Below, in pieces: positions 34,043-41,908 of a stretch of 64,000 bases of DNA. The notes under the pieces are model-generated. The model saw only the letters and a list, made by a program, of their open reading frames with translations, was not told where the DNA came from and searched no databases. Position 1 is the first letter of the stretch; every line of letters begins with the position of its first letter. The position numbers were made by a program, and so were the translations under genes. Origin of the DNA: Bartonella sp. F02 (GTDB taxonomy: Bacteria; Pseudomonadota; Alphaproteobacteria; Rhizobiales; Rhizobiaceae). The stretch spans positions 62,001 through 126,000 of the forward strand of contig NZ_JANHOK010000004.1 of NCBI RefSeq assembly GCF_026929975.1, given 5' to 3'.

Positions 34043-34162
34043 ATGCCTTTTATAGCAATTATAATATTGATGGCGGTTATAACTGGGACAACTCTTCTTG
34101 TTGATATGGTTGCTGATACGACTTATGAACAGGCAATAAAAAATAAGGAACGTTCAACATAA
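34043..34162 (+). CDS. tiny membrane protein, 39 residues (MP..ITG..TT type)
   Basis: The product starts MPFIAIIILMAVITGTTLLV; one membrane helix is followed by a charged tail (DMVADTTYEQAIKNKERST). AAGGAAG lies six bases before the ATG. Its pattern (MP at the start, ITG in the helix, a TT pair in the tail) is shared with the protein at 37035 and partly with that at 35360, so they look like paralogues. Function unknown. Confidence 0.6.
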   Translation: MPFIAIIILMAVITGTTLLVDMVADTTYEQAIKNKERST

Positions 34163-34240
34163 AAATAATAACAACCCCAAAATAGTTCTTCAAGGTAGAA
34201 TTAGAACATAATAAATAAAATATTATAGAAGGAAAAAGGA

Positions 34241-34351
34241 ATGTTGTTTACAGGAGCTGCATGGATAGTGACAGTAGCGGTTTGGGCAGGAGTAGTTGTT
34301 GGAAAGTTAGTTGTTTCGCTCACTAAATTAGTTAAACTAGCATCTGGATAA
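34241..34351 (+). CDS. tiny membrane protein, 36 residues
   Basis: Starts MLFTGAAWIVTVAVWAGVVV, then GKLVVSLTKLVKLASG. One membrane helix with two tryptophans, then an amphipathic basic segment. AGAAGGAAAAAGGA stands directly upstream of the ATG. About 80 bp after the previous tiny gene. Not recognised; the pattern recalls small holin-like or type I toxin-like peptides, but that is only a resemblance in shape. Confidence 0.55.
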   Translation: MLFTGAAWIVTVAVWAGVVVGKLVVSLTKLVKLASG

Positions 34352-34835
34352 ATAAGTTTTAGTTCTTACATTTTGGAAATATTTTTAAAAAATGTATTAG
34401 AAATAAATTGATTTTGAATATAAAAATTCAATCTTTTTCAAAAGGTGGATCTGTTTCTTGTTACTTTGTTATGTTTAAAAAGTTATGATGGCAGCTATCT
34501 TTAATTTTTCTTCATTTTATTTTTAACTTCCCCTTATATCATATCAAGCTTTATATTTTGGTATAAAAATCACCAAGTCTATAATGATATTAAATCAATT
34601 AAATAATATTGTTTTGATATGATGAGGCATTACTTTTCAATAGAGATAATATTCATTGTTTTCTAAATCTTAGAGAGGTAATTTGTAATGTTTAAACCTA
34701 TGATGTATATTATACTATCAAAAAATTGTAGATAGTGAAATTTATGAATTTTAAGTATTATATTCTATATCAATTTATCCGTAATAAAAGATCAAATTGT
34801 CAGTAATAAAAACGTAATAGAATGAAAAGAAAAAT

Positions 34836-34925
34836 ATGTGGAGTTGGTTAGACATACTGTACTCACTTGTAATGCTATGTGTGTCTTTTATAACTGTTGT
34901 GAGTTGTTCACTTACTGCGTTTTAA
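34836..34925 (+). CDS. possible tiny membrane protein, 29 residues
   Basis: Starts MWSWLDILYSLVMLCVSFIT and is almost wholly hydrophobic. The ribosome binding site is weak (AGAAAAA), so the call is less certain than its neighbours. About 40 bp upstream is a sequence (AATTGTCAG...) that resembles the first part of the 30-bp island repeat. Confidence 0.4.
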   Translation: MWSWLDILYSLVMLCVSFITVVSCSLTAF

Positions 34926-35147
34926 TTATTTGCTTTGTTCTGTATTCTTTAAAGAAAATATAATGTTGTATAAATTGATAGGGCAAACAATAACTTATTA
35001 ATTTAACAAGATTATAATTAAGTAGAAAATTAATAAATAAATTGCATATTCCCACCTTAAAAGGTGTCTTCATTTAATTTCTGAAAGCTTTGTAAAATAA
35101 TAAATGCGAATACCGATATTATTATATCGTATTTTATTAAAAATAAA

Positions 35148-35177
35148 AATTGACAGAAAATAAGCGAATCAATAGTA
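35148..35177 (+). repeat. 30-bp island repeat, copy 2
   Basis: Second copy of the element at 33221-33250, identical at 25 of 30 bases. It ends 37 bp before the tiny gene at 35215, a spacing suited to a promoter or operator. Confidence 0.6.
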
Positions 35178-35214
35178 AAAAACGAATTTTAATAATTAAT
35201 TTAAAGAAAAAAAT

Positions 35215-35295
35215 ATGTTTATTCTCGTTAGCTCGCTTATAGTTAGTTATTTTGCTATGTCAGCTTTTGTTTATGGCGTTTCAACATTAATATAA
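35215..35295 (+). CDS. tiny membrane protein, 26 residues
   Basis: Starts MFILVSSLIVSYFAMSAFVY; a single hydrophobic helix with no charged residue. The upstream AAAGAAAAA is a weak ribosome binding site. It sits just after copy 2 of the island repeat and 64 bp before the next tiny gene. Not recognised. Confidence 0.45.
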   Translation: MFILVSSLIVSYFAMSAFVYGVSTLI

Positions 35296-35359
35296 TATCT
35301 AAACTTATAAAGACATATAACTCAAAACAATAATTTAAACAGTATAGGATAAACAGAAA

Positions 35360-35548
35360 ATGTCTATATTTGTAATAGCAGGAATACTTTTAGGATCATT
35401 ACTTTTTACACCCGTAATAATTGATACTACAACAAGCGCTTTAAAGCTTCCTAAAAAAACAGATTTTAGAGGAGATCCTATAAATCCCGTCGTAAAAAGA
35501 TCATCTAAAAACTCAACAAGTCAAACTCAAACCCCAAAAAGACCATAA
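35360..35548 (+). CDS. small membrane protein with basic tail, 62 residues
   Basis: Starts MSIFVIAGILLGSLLFTPVI: an N-terminal membrane helix, then a threonine-rich turn (IDTTTSALKL) and a polar, basic tail of about 30 residues rich in Lys, Pro, Ser and Thr (NPVVKRSSKN...TPKRP). AGGATAAACAG is a loose ribosome binding site. The helix and the DTT part resemble the proteins at 34043 and 37035. The tail would lie free in the cytoplasm or periplasm. Function unknown. Confidence 0.6.
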   Translation: MSIFVIAGILLGSLLFTPVIIDTTTSALKLPKKTDFRGDPINPVVKRSSKNSTSQTQTPKRP

Positions 35549-35748
35549 GAAATTGATATGAAAGAAACTCGAATAAGAACTAATTGACATCATTACAGGC
35601 AGTGTTTATAAACATTTTGTGTCGTTCATAAAAACGACTTAAATCTTAAACTATCTTTTTGTGTTAATTTCATTTTTCCTCATCTCGTTCATCGGTAAGT
35701 ATAAACGGATTAACATTAGATGATAAGATTCCAAAAAGGAGAAAAAAT

Positions 35749-35841
35749 ATGTGTCCATTTCTCATAGCATTGCTTTCACTAGCTAGTATGTTCGGTTTTA
35801 TGGGTTTCGCAACACAGGTGGCAAATAGCGTCGCTTCATAA
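35749..35841 (+). CDS. tiny membrane protein, 30 residues
   Basis: Starts MCPFLIALLSLASMFGFMGF and ends ATQVANSVAS. AAAAAGGAGA lies six bases before the ATG. A strong terminator follows 48 bp after the stop. With a good ribosome binding site and its own terminator it is one of the best-supported tiny genes of the island. Not recognised. The minus-strand frame over it is a shadow. Confidence 0.6.
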   Translation: MCPFLIALLSLASMFGFMGFATQVANSVAS

Positions 35842-35889
35842 AATAGAAATTTTTTTCGATAATCTTTATACATCTAAAGAAAAATTTTC

Positions 35890-35922
35890 ATTATCTCTAG
35901 TATATAACTAGAGATAATTTTT
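35890..35922 (+). terminator. terminator after the 30-residue gene
   Basis: A perfect 11-bp stem (ATTATCTCTAG with CTAGAGATAAT) closes a 7-base loop and is followed by TTTT. It ends the transcript of the gene at 35749. Confidence 0.75.
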
Positions 35923-36018
35923 GCGAAAACGGTACCACTTCACTGTTTTTGCAAAGACGGCACTACTCCACTGTCTTGTCAAAATTCTGTTTGTCAAGCA
36001 AAATGCAAACCGACAAAC
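35921..36018 (+). other. nested, mutually exclusive hairpins
   Basis: Hairpin 1 pairs 35921-35933 (TTGCGAAAACGGT) with 35942-35954, 13 bp. Hairpin 2 pairs 35954-35960 with 35971-35977 (AAGACGG with CTGTCTT, including one G-T pair) and competes with hairpin 1 for base 35954. The cores are alike (AAAAC/GTTTT and AAGAC/GTCTT), with the third pair changed on both sides. Hairpin 3 pairs GTTTGTC (35989-35995) with GACAAAC (36012-36018). Function unknown; a structured RNA or a protein-binding array are both possible. Confidence 0.5.
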
Positions 36019-37034
36019 CCCGTACAACACAGTATTAAGCAAAGAAAATAACTAAGGAGAGAACTGCTTTTACTGATGAAGTCCGCTAATTTTGCAATAA
36101 TCAGTGGAGTAGACCGTAAGTTTAAAACAGTATTAACTTCTTACCGTTTTTTGCAGAAAAAAGAGTCAACTCATGCCCTTTTAACGAAAGTAATATATTG
36201 TTTATGCTTTGAATCCTTCTATTTTGTGAAACATTTAACTTTCATATTTATCATAAATAACACTTTATAACACCACTAAGAACTCATTACGTTACTATTT
36301 GAATATACTTTGTGTCAATACTCTACAGAAATATTTTATGATCTTGATGAAATTTTTCTGTTTATAAACTGAATGATTTTGCCGTTGATATTATAAAGTT
36401 CTGAGTTTTTCTAACTTAATAATACAAGAATGCATATTTTTTGAAAATACAAAAAACATTTAAAGAGCTTCATCTGTTCTGCAAACTGTTTTTGTTTATG
36501 AAATCAAAATACCTCGTAATAATTTTAGAAACTCTCTACATCTTTATGAGAAAAAGTATTAAATCAGTCGGCATCTTACAATTATAGAATATATCAACAA
36601 GAAAATGGTAAAATTTACTTATGAAATAAGACGCAGCATCATTTATATATCATAATTATAATACAATGCTGTCTTGTATGAGACTGTTCAAATTCAATAG
36701 AGTTTTACTTTATTAAATAATTATAAATTGCCTCTAATAGCTTTACGGACTCATTAAAAATACGCTCAACAGTCACATTTCTTTATGTTGACGAAAATAA
36801 TTTAAAATGCATTATTTTACAATTTAACACTTTTGTACTTAATCTTTTTAATAGAGAAACATTTTATCGTTTAATTTTCTTGCTCTAAAAAGATAAATTA
36901 TATTCTATTATAGTTTCTCTTCTATTTTATGACTTGTAATTCTCGTCTCAGATTATTCTTTACTGTTTATTATAAAAAATACAAATTATGGTATATAATT
37001 GCACCAAAATAACACTATCATAAAAGGAGTAAAA
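36019..37034. other. gene-poor stretch, about 1 kb
   Basis: AT-rich. A frame at 36076-36270 starts 16 bases after AAGGAGA, too far for a normal start, and has ordinary non-coding composition after its first third. I see no other candidate. It may hold decayed small genes. Confidence 0.4.
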
Positions 37035-37184
37035 ATGCCCATTTTTGCATTTGTTTTCGGATGTTTATTAATTACAGGAATCATTGGCGGGACACATGCA
37101 CTCACTACGCATCTCGTAGAATCAAAGCGCGTTGGTCGGTGTGGTGGCGGAATGCATCAGCCCCCCCCTTTAATGAACAGTTAA
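37035..37184 (+). CDS. small membrane protein, 49 residues, with a C tract
   Basis: Starts MPIFAFVFGCLLITGIIGGT; a membrane helix followed by HALTTHLVESKRVGRCGGGM and a proline turn. AAAAGGAGT lies five bases before the ATG at 37035, which decides this start over an upstream ATG at 36999. The MP, ITG and TT positions match the protein at 34043. A run of eight C near the 3' end encodes the prolines; slippage there would change the last residues. Function unknown. Confidence 0.65.
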   Translation: MPIFAFVFGCLLITGIIGGTHALTTHLVESKRVGRCGGGMHQPPPLMNS

Positions 37185-37796
37185 CAAAAAAGTAATTTTA
37201 CGCTACCGATTAATTATTTTATAAAATTCACTAATTCATAAATATTTGTCATTTCTAAGAAAGTTGAACTTTAATCACGCCAACTATATTAAGAGATAGC
37301 GTTACATCAGCATAAAAATAGAGAATGCTTTAATTATTGTACTTAAAAGGATTATGTAAAACTATAAATATGCATCAATCACTTTTGAAATCTTAGTGTT
37401 TTTTTCAAATATTATCAAAAAATCCATTTATTATAATTGTTAACGAGCACTAGAGTCTAGTGCTCTTCACGCAGATTTGTTATACAATACTTTAATGTGC
37501 GAAAAACATTGAAAGAGTATTTTTTGTTTCAAACCGTACAACAATTTAAAAATCAATATTTTCTTCTCACAGTGTAAAACTAATAACACTTTTTACAATA
37601 AAAACCCTATCAGAAACAGATCTTTAATACTAGTTTCAATAAAAAATTCCAATCAACTCTTCCAAGCGTGATTTCACTGCAAGACTGCGAAAATACCTAA
37701 GCAGAATAATCGACTATGCGAATCTCAAACAAAAACCAATGAAAAAAATGATTAAAGAGAAATCTTTGTTTATAGTCGAAAATAAACTTTATAAAA
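37185..37796. other. gene-poor stretch, about 610 bp
   Basis: No reading frame. It contains the perfect palindrome at 37445-37465 and otherwise only AT-rich sequence up to the tRNA gene. Confidence 0.4.
37445..37465. repeat. perfect palindrome with 10-bp arms
   Basis: GAGCACTAGA and TCTAGTGCTC flank one central base. No T run follows on either strand, so it is a poor terminator; a protein-binding site is as likely. Confidence 0.6.
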
Positions 37797-37873
37797 TGGT
37801 GGGCCCGGAGGGACTCGAACCCCCAACCAAGCGGTTATGAGCCGCTGGCTCTAACCAATTGAGCTACAGGCCC
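37797..37873 (-). tRNA. tRNA with CAT anticodon (tRNA-Ile2 or elongator Met)
   Basis: The 77-base gene folds fully on the minus strand: acceptor stem GGGCCTG/CGGGCCC, D arm AGCTCAATTGGTTAGAGC, anticodon stem AGCGG/CCGCT with loop CTCATAA, T arm GGGGG/CCCTC with loop TTCGAGT, discriminator A and encoded CCA. The anticodon is CAT. The GGGCCTG acceptor stem matches what I recall for alphaproteobacterial tRNA-Ile, which favours the AUA-reading Ile2 tRNA made by lysidine modification, but Met cannot be excluded by eye. It borders the accessory island. Confidence 0.95.
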
Positions 37874-38019
37874 TAAGACCGCTCCTCTCTAAACTAAAAC
37901 ACTTTCTAATACAAGACCCTGTTTAAATTATAATAAATATTTTTTCTTTTCTTTCTATTTTTTCTCAAAATATTAATTTAATTTACAGAAACTACAAAAA
38001 ACACAATGAAGGAGTGGAT

Positions 38020-38757
38020 ATGAAAGAAATAACTTTTCAAATATTGAAAAACTCTCGGATGAAAGTAGCTATATTGACTGCATTAACACTGTTAAATAGT
38101 TCATTCTCTGGATATGCTGAAAAAAATACGATCAATGAAACTATTACAGTTACCGCCATAGGTGAAAACCAAGCGGAACCAGATATAGCGATTATCCATC
38201 TCGCTATTGTTACGCGCGATAAAACAGCTCAAAAAGCATTAGCAGACAATAATAAATCTATGAATGATGTTATCAATGCCTTTAAAAATAATGGAATTCA
38301 GGCAAAGGATTTACAAACATCAGGATTATCTATTTATCAATCCAAATCAGAGACCTACAATAGCAAAAAAAACAGCGAAAATTTCTATGAGGTTTCAAAT
38401 TCTTTAACAGTACGTATCCGTGATCTTTCCAATGCTGGAAAAGTATTCGATCAAGCAATGGCACTTGGGATTAATTCCGTTAATGGTATTACTTTTACCA
38501 ATGCAGATACAAAGCCATTATATAAAGAAGCGCGCGCGCAAGCTATCACTAATGCTATTGAAAAAGCTGAAACTTTAGCACGAGCAGCAAATTTAAAATT
38601 AGGAAAAATCCTTCAAATCAATGAAAGTGATAATAACAATCGTCCTATGCCGCGTCTCATGAGAGCTACACCAAGTGCGAGCTACTCAGAAACAAATTTT
38701 TTAGGAGGTGAATTGAATTATAATGTCAATGTCACTGTAACATTTGCAATTGATTAA
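38020..38757 (+). CDS. SIMPL domain (DUF541) secreted protein
   Basis: The protein has a signal peptide (to about residue 32, ending SFSGYA) and a SIMPL/DUF541 domain, marked by ITVTAIGENQAEPDIAIIHL near the mature N-terminus and by the late ARAQAITNAIEKAETLARAANLKLG helix. Family members (such as E. coli YggE and Brucella BP26) are periplasmic or exposed and linked to oxidative stress or immunogenicity. GAAGGAG supports the ATG at 38020; a GTG at 38014 is in frame. About 245 residues. It stands alone after the tRNA. Confidence 0.9.
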   Translation: MKEITFQILKNSRMKVAILTALTLLNSSFSGYAEKNTINETITVTAIGENQAEPDIAIIHLAIVTRDKTAQKALADNNKSMNDVINAFKNNGIQAKDLQTSGLSIYQSKSETYNSKKNSENFYEVSNSLTVRIRDLSNAGKVFDQAMALGINSVNGITFTNADTKPLYKEARAQAITNAIEKAETLARAANLKLGKILQINESDNNNRPMPRLMRATPSASYSETNFLGGELNYNVNVTVTFAID

Positions 38758-38796
38758 ATGAATGTAAAATAACAAATATCCTATAAAACGATTTTA

Positions 38797-39258
38797 TCAT
38801 CGGTGGTCATAGAGGACACCGGTGATATATTGAGGGTAATCCTCATCAGAGGATAATTCGTTATCATAAATTCGAATTTGTTCACACGCAGAAAATTGAG
38901 CTTGATGCACAGTCTGGCAACTTTTGGATACCAATGGATGCCACCATTGAAGGTCTTTTCCTTCATAAATCAACCGATAAGCACAATGTTCCGGCAGCCA
39001 ACGAGCCATTTTAATTGTTTCAATGTCAAGTAATATACAATCAGGAACTATTGACATACGATTAACATAATCTCTACATTGGCAAGTTTCTTTATCCAAA
39101 AGACGACAAGCAACACCTGTCGTATAAATCACGCCACTATCGTCATCCTCCACTTTATGCATACAGCAACACCCGCAGCCATCACAAAGACTTTCCCATT
39201 CAGCAATGGACATTTCTTCTAATTTTTTAACTTTCCAAAAAGGAAGCTCCCTATTCAT
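38797..39258 (-). CDS. YcgN-like cysteine cluster protein (UPF0260)
   Basis: The 153-residue protein carries the CDGCGCCCMHK motif near residue 26 and the later CRLLDKETCQCRDYVNR and CAYR motifs of the YcgN / UPF0260 family, part of the wider CxxCxxCC group thought to bind zinc or an iron-sulfur cluster. PDCILLDIETIKMARWLPEHC is also characteristic. The function is not established. It converges with the SIMPL gene 40 bp away. A second frame over its 3' end is a shadow. Confidence 0.9.
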   Translation of the reverse strand: MNRELPFWKVKKLEEMSIAEWESLCDGCGCCCMHKVEDDDSGVIYTTGVACRLLDKETCQCRDYVNRMSIVPDCILLDIETIKMARWLPEHCAYRLIYEGKDLQWWHPLVSKSCQTVHQAQFSACEQIRIYDNELSSDEDYPQYITGVLYDHR

Positions 39259-39534
39259 AAAACGAACTATATCCTTTTGCTCAATTAAAAAAACTATTCA
39301 GAAAGTGAAAAATAAATAGAATTTCACACCGTAATACAACACATTTTTTAATTTTGAAACGACCTTACAAAAAGAGAAGCACTCTCAAAAAACGCATATC
39401 AATAGAAACAATTCATAAAAGCATAAAACGCATGCTTTTTCATATACACTCATATCCACTTTTTATGAATATTTTTCACAAAAAAATCGTATCTTTTCCG
39501 CCATAAAATCCGTTTGATGATATTGAATATCTTA

Positions 39535-41547
39535 TCAAGAATCAAGAAAACTGCGCAATTTACGTGAACGACTTGGATGTTTCAATTTACGAAGGGCTTT
39601 TGCTTCAATCTGACGAATACGTTCTCGCGTAACTGAAAATTGTTGACCAACTTCTTCTAATGTATGATCAGTATTCATTCCAATACCAAAACGCATTCTC
39701 AAAACACGCTCTTCACGCGGCGTTAGTGACGCAAGAACACGCGTTGTCGTGTCTCGCAGATTAGCCTGAATAGCAGCATCAATGGGTAATAATGCATTTC
39801 TATCTTCAATAAAATCACCTAAATGAGAATCATCCTCATCACCAACTGGTGTTTCAAGTGAAATAGGCTCTTTCGCAATTTTAAGAACTTTTCTTACTTT
39901 TTCTAACGGCATAGAAAGTTTGCTAGACAATTCCTCCGGCGTAGGCTCACGCCCTATTTCGTGTAAAATTTGACGCGATGTACGAACAATCTTATTAATT
40001 GTTTCGATCATATGGACAGGAATACGAATAGTTCGTGCTTGATCAGCAATTGAACGTGTAATCGCCTGACGTATCCACCATGTGGCATACGTCGAAAATT
40101 TATATCCACGCCGATATTCAAATTTATCAACAGCTTTCATCAAACCAATATTGCCTTCTTGAATCAAATCAAGAAATTGCAGACCGCGATTCGTGTATTT
40201 TTTAGCAATTGAAATTACAAGACGCAGATTAGCCTCTACCATTTCTTTTTTAGCAATCGCTGCCTCACGCTCACCTTTTTGAACTTGCGTAACAATCCGG
40301 CGAAACTCTCCAATTGAAATAGCCGTTGTTTTTGCAAGCTCCTGTATTTCACTTCGCAAATTTTGAATAACTTTTTCTTCTCGGGTTGCAAATTCTTTCC
40401 AACCATTTCCTGGCAAAGCTGAAATATACTTAATCCAATCAACCTCAAACTCACGGCCCTGATATTCTTTCAAGAAGTTTTCATGACCAATTCCATAATT
40501 ATGAGCAATCCTCTTTAACTTACCTTCATTATGCATCAACTGCTTATTGATAGTATAAAGCTGCTCAACTAACGACTCAATACGATTTTGATTTAAGGAA
40601 AGAGATTTGACGGCCTGAATCAATTCATTTTTCAATTGAGTACATTTTTTCTTTTGTGAAGAAGACAGAGCCTTCTCTTTATGATCAGTTAAACTGCTTT
40701 CAACGTGCTGATCTTGCAGTTTCCGTAATTTAGCGTATGTCTCAGCAATAAAATCCAAAGTTTCCATCACCTGAGGACACAACTCATTTTCCATTGCAGC
40801 AAGTGATAAATTAACTTCATCATCATCTTCATCATCATCTTCGAGGTTAACATCTCGAGAAATATCATCTATATTACGTGAACGAGCAAAAGAAGACTGC
40901 CCCTCTTTGATCCTATCGATATCATTCGGCTCGATAACAGGCGCTTGTTTCGCTTCCGGTCCAGCATAAGTCATTTCAAGATCAATAATTTCGCGAAGAA
41001 GAATACGCTGCTCTTTCAACTCTTCACGCCAAATAATCAAAGCTTGAAACGTTAAAGGGCTCTCACAAAGCCCCGCAATCATCGTTTCACGCCCTGCCTC
41101 AATACGCTTAGCAATAGCAATTTCACCTTCACGCGATAGAAGCTCAACAGCACCCATTTCACGTAAATACATACGGACAGGATCATCTGTTCGATCTGTA
41201 GCATCTCGTCTAGAAGTTGTTGTAATCGCACGACTCGTAGATTCTACTAAATCTCCACCTTCTACTACAGTATCTACTTCATCATTCTCTAATTCAATTT
41301 CATCTTCATCATTAACAACATTAATACCCATCTCAGAAAACATTGCTAATGTATCTTCAATTTGCTCAGATGTGACTTCATCAGAAGGAAGAACTGCATT
41401 CAACTCATCCATTGTCACGTAACCATTCTTTTTGGCAAGTTTAATCATTTTTTTGATGGCATCATCAGAAAAATCAAGAAGAGGGCTATCCAAACTCACT
41501 TGGCTCGTTGCTTCCATATTGTCTTTCTGTTTAACTTGTGTCGCCAT
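39535..41547 (-). CDS. rpoD: RNA polymerase primary sigma factor RpoD
   Basis: The main housekeeping sigma factor, which recognises -10 and -35 boxes. Region 1.1 is at the N-terminus ([20 protein letters not shown]). Region 1.2 is [22 protein letters not shown] long non-conserved insert with acidic runs lies at about 215-330. Region 2 has [20 protein letters not shown] and [17 protein letters not shown]. Region 4 has the helix-turn-helix [20 protein letters not shown]. Length 670 residues, typical of Alphaproteobacteria. The gap of 361 bp upstream separates it from dnaG, the usual partner. Confidence 0.97.
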   Translation of the reverse strand: MATQVKQKDNMEATSQVSLDSPLLDFSDDAIKKMIKLAKKNGYVTMDELNAVLPSDEVTSEQIEDTLAMFSEMGINVVNDEDEIELENDEVDTVVEGGDLVESTSRAITTTSRRDATDRTDDPVRMYLREMGAVELLSREGEIAIAKRIEAGRETMIAGLCESPLTFQALIIWREELKEQRILLREIIDLEMTYAGPEAKQAPVIEPNDIDRIKEGQSSFARSRNIDDISRDVNLEDDDEDDDEVNLSLAAMENELCPQVMETLDFIAETYAKLRKLQDQHVESSLTDHKEKALSSSQKKKCTQLKNELIQAVKSLSLNQNRIESLVEQLYTINKQLMHNEGKLKRIAHNYGIGHENFLKEYQGREFEVDWIKYISALPGNGWKEFATREEKVIQNLRSEIQELAKTTAISIGEFRRIVTQVQKGEREAAIAKKEMVEANLRLVISIAKKYTNRGLQFLDLIQEGNIGLMKAVDKFEYRRGYKFSTYATWWIRQAITRSIADQARTIRIPVHMIETINKIVRTSRQILHEIGREPTPEELSSKLSMPLEKVRKVLKIAKEPISLETPVGDEDDSHLGDFIEDRNALLPIDAAIQANLRDTTTRVLASLTPREERVLRMRFGIGMNTDHTLEEVGQQFSVTRERIRQIEAKALRKLKHPSRSRKLRSFLDS

Positions 41548-41908
41548 ACCATTAACTCCACTTGATCACTCTGCCTGTTTTGTGTGATCAACTTCTCTAC
41601 GTTCTTACTGAATAGATAAACAATTCTTCATATACATTTCTTCTCAAAAAAATCTTTGTTAATAAAGAATACATTTTTTACACACAATCTTATTCACACA
41701 AAAACACGGGAAAACTCCAGAAGTTTCCCCGACACCTTTCAGCCTTTCTGAAAAAGTTTTTGTACCATCTAGTAAGAACAAATTTCCCGCTTTTCTTAAA
41801 TTCAATCGCCATTTTTAAAAAAAATACCGCCTCGATAATATTTCCTTATATCATGCTCTAGGTGACTGATTCGCTTCAAAAAAGCGAATCATTTTATTAT
41901 AACTTGGT
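41548..41908. other. rpoD-dnaG intergenic region, 361 bp
   Basis: Contains the rpoD promoter on the minus strand and a 9-bp stem-loop just after dnaG (41868-41890). No gene is visible. Confidence 0.5.
41868..41890. terminator. stem-loop after dnaG
   Basis: GATTCGCTT pairs perfectly with AAGCGAATC across a 5-base loop. It lies 18 bp beyond the dnaG stop, but the T-rich side (ATTTTATT) is on the plus strand, so as a minus-strand terminator it lacks a U tract. Confidence 0.4.

Noticed and set aside
34688-34735. 15-residue frame after GAGAGGT
   Set aside because: Too short and with too weak a translation signal to separate from chance; could be a broken member of the array.
35921-36018. Repeats considered as a CRISPR fragment
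   Set aside because: Only two diverged copies, with overlapping hairpins and no spacer of regular length; no cas genes in the window.
36076-36270. 64-residue frame downstream of AAGGAGA
   Set aside because: The ribosome binding site is 16 bases from the ATG and the sequence shows no family resemblance.
37797-37873. Search for an attachment-site duplicate of the tRNA end in the island
   Set aside because: No second copy of the tRNA 3' end was seen in the window and no integrase gene is present.
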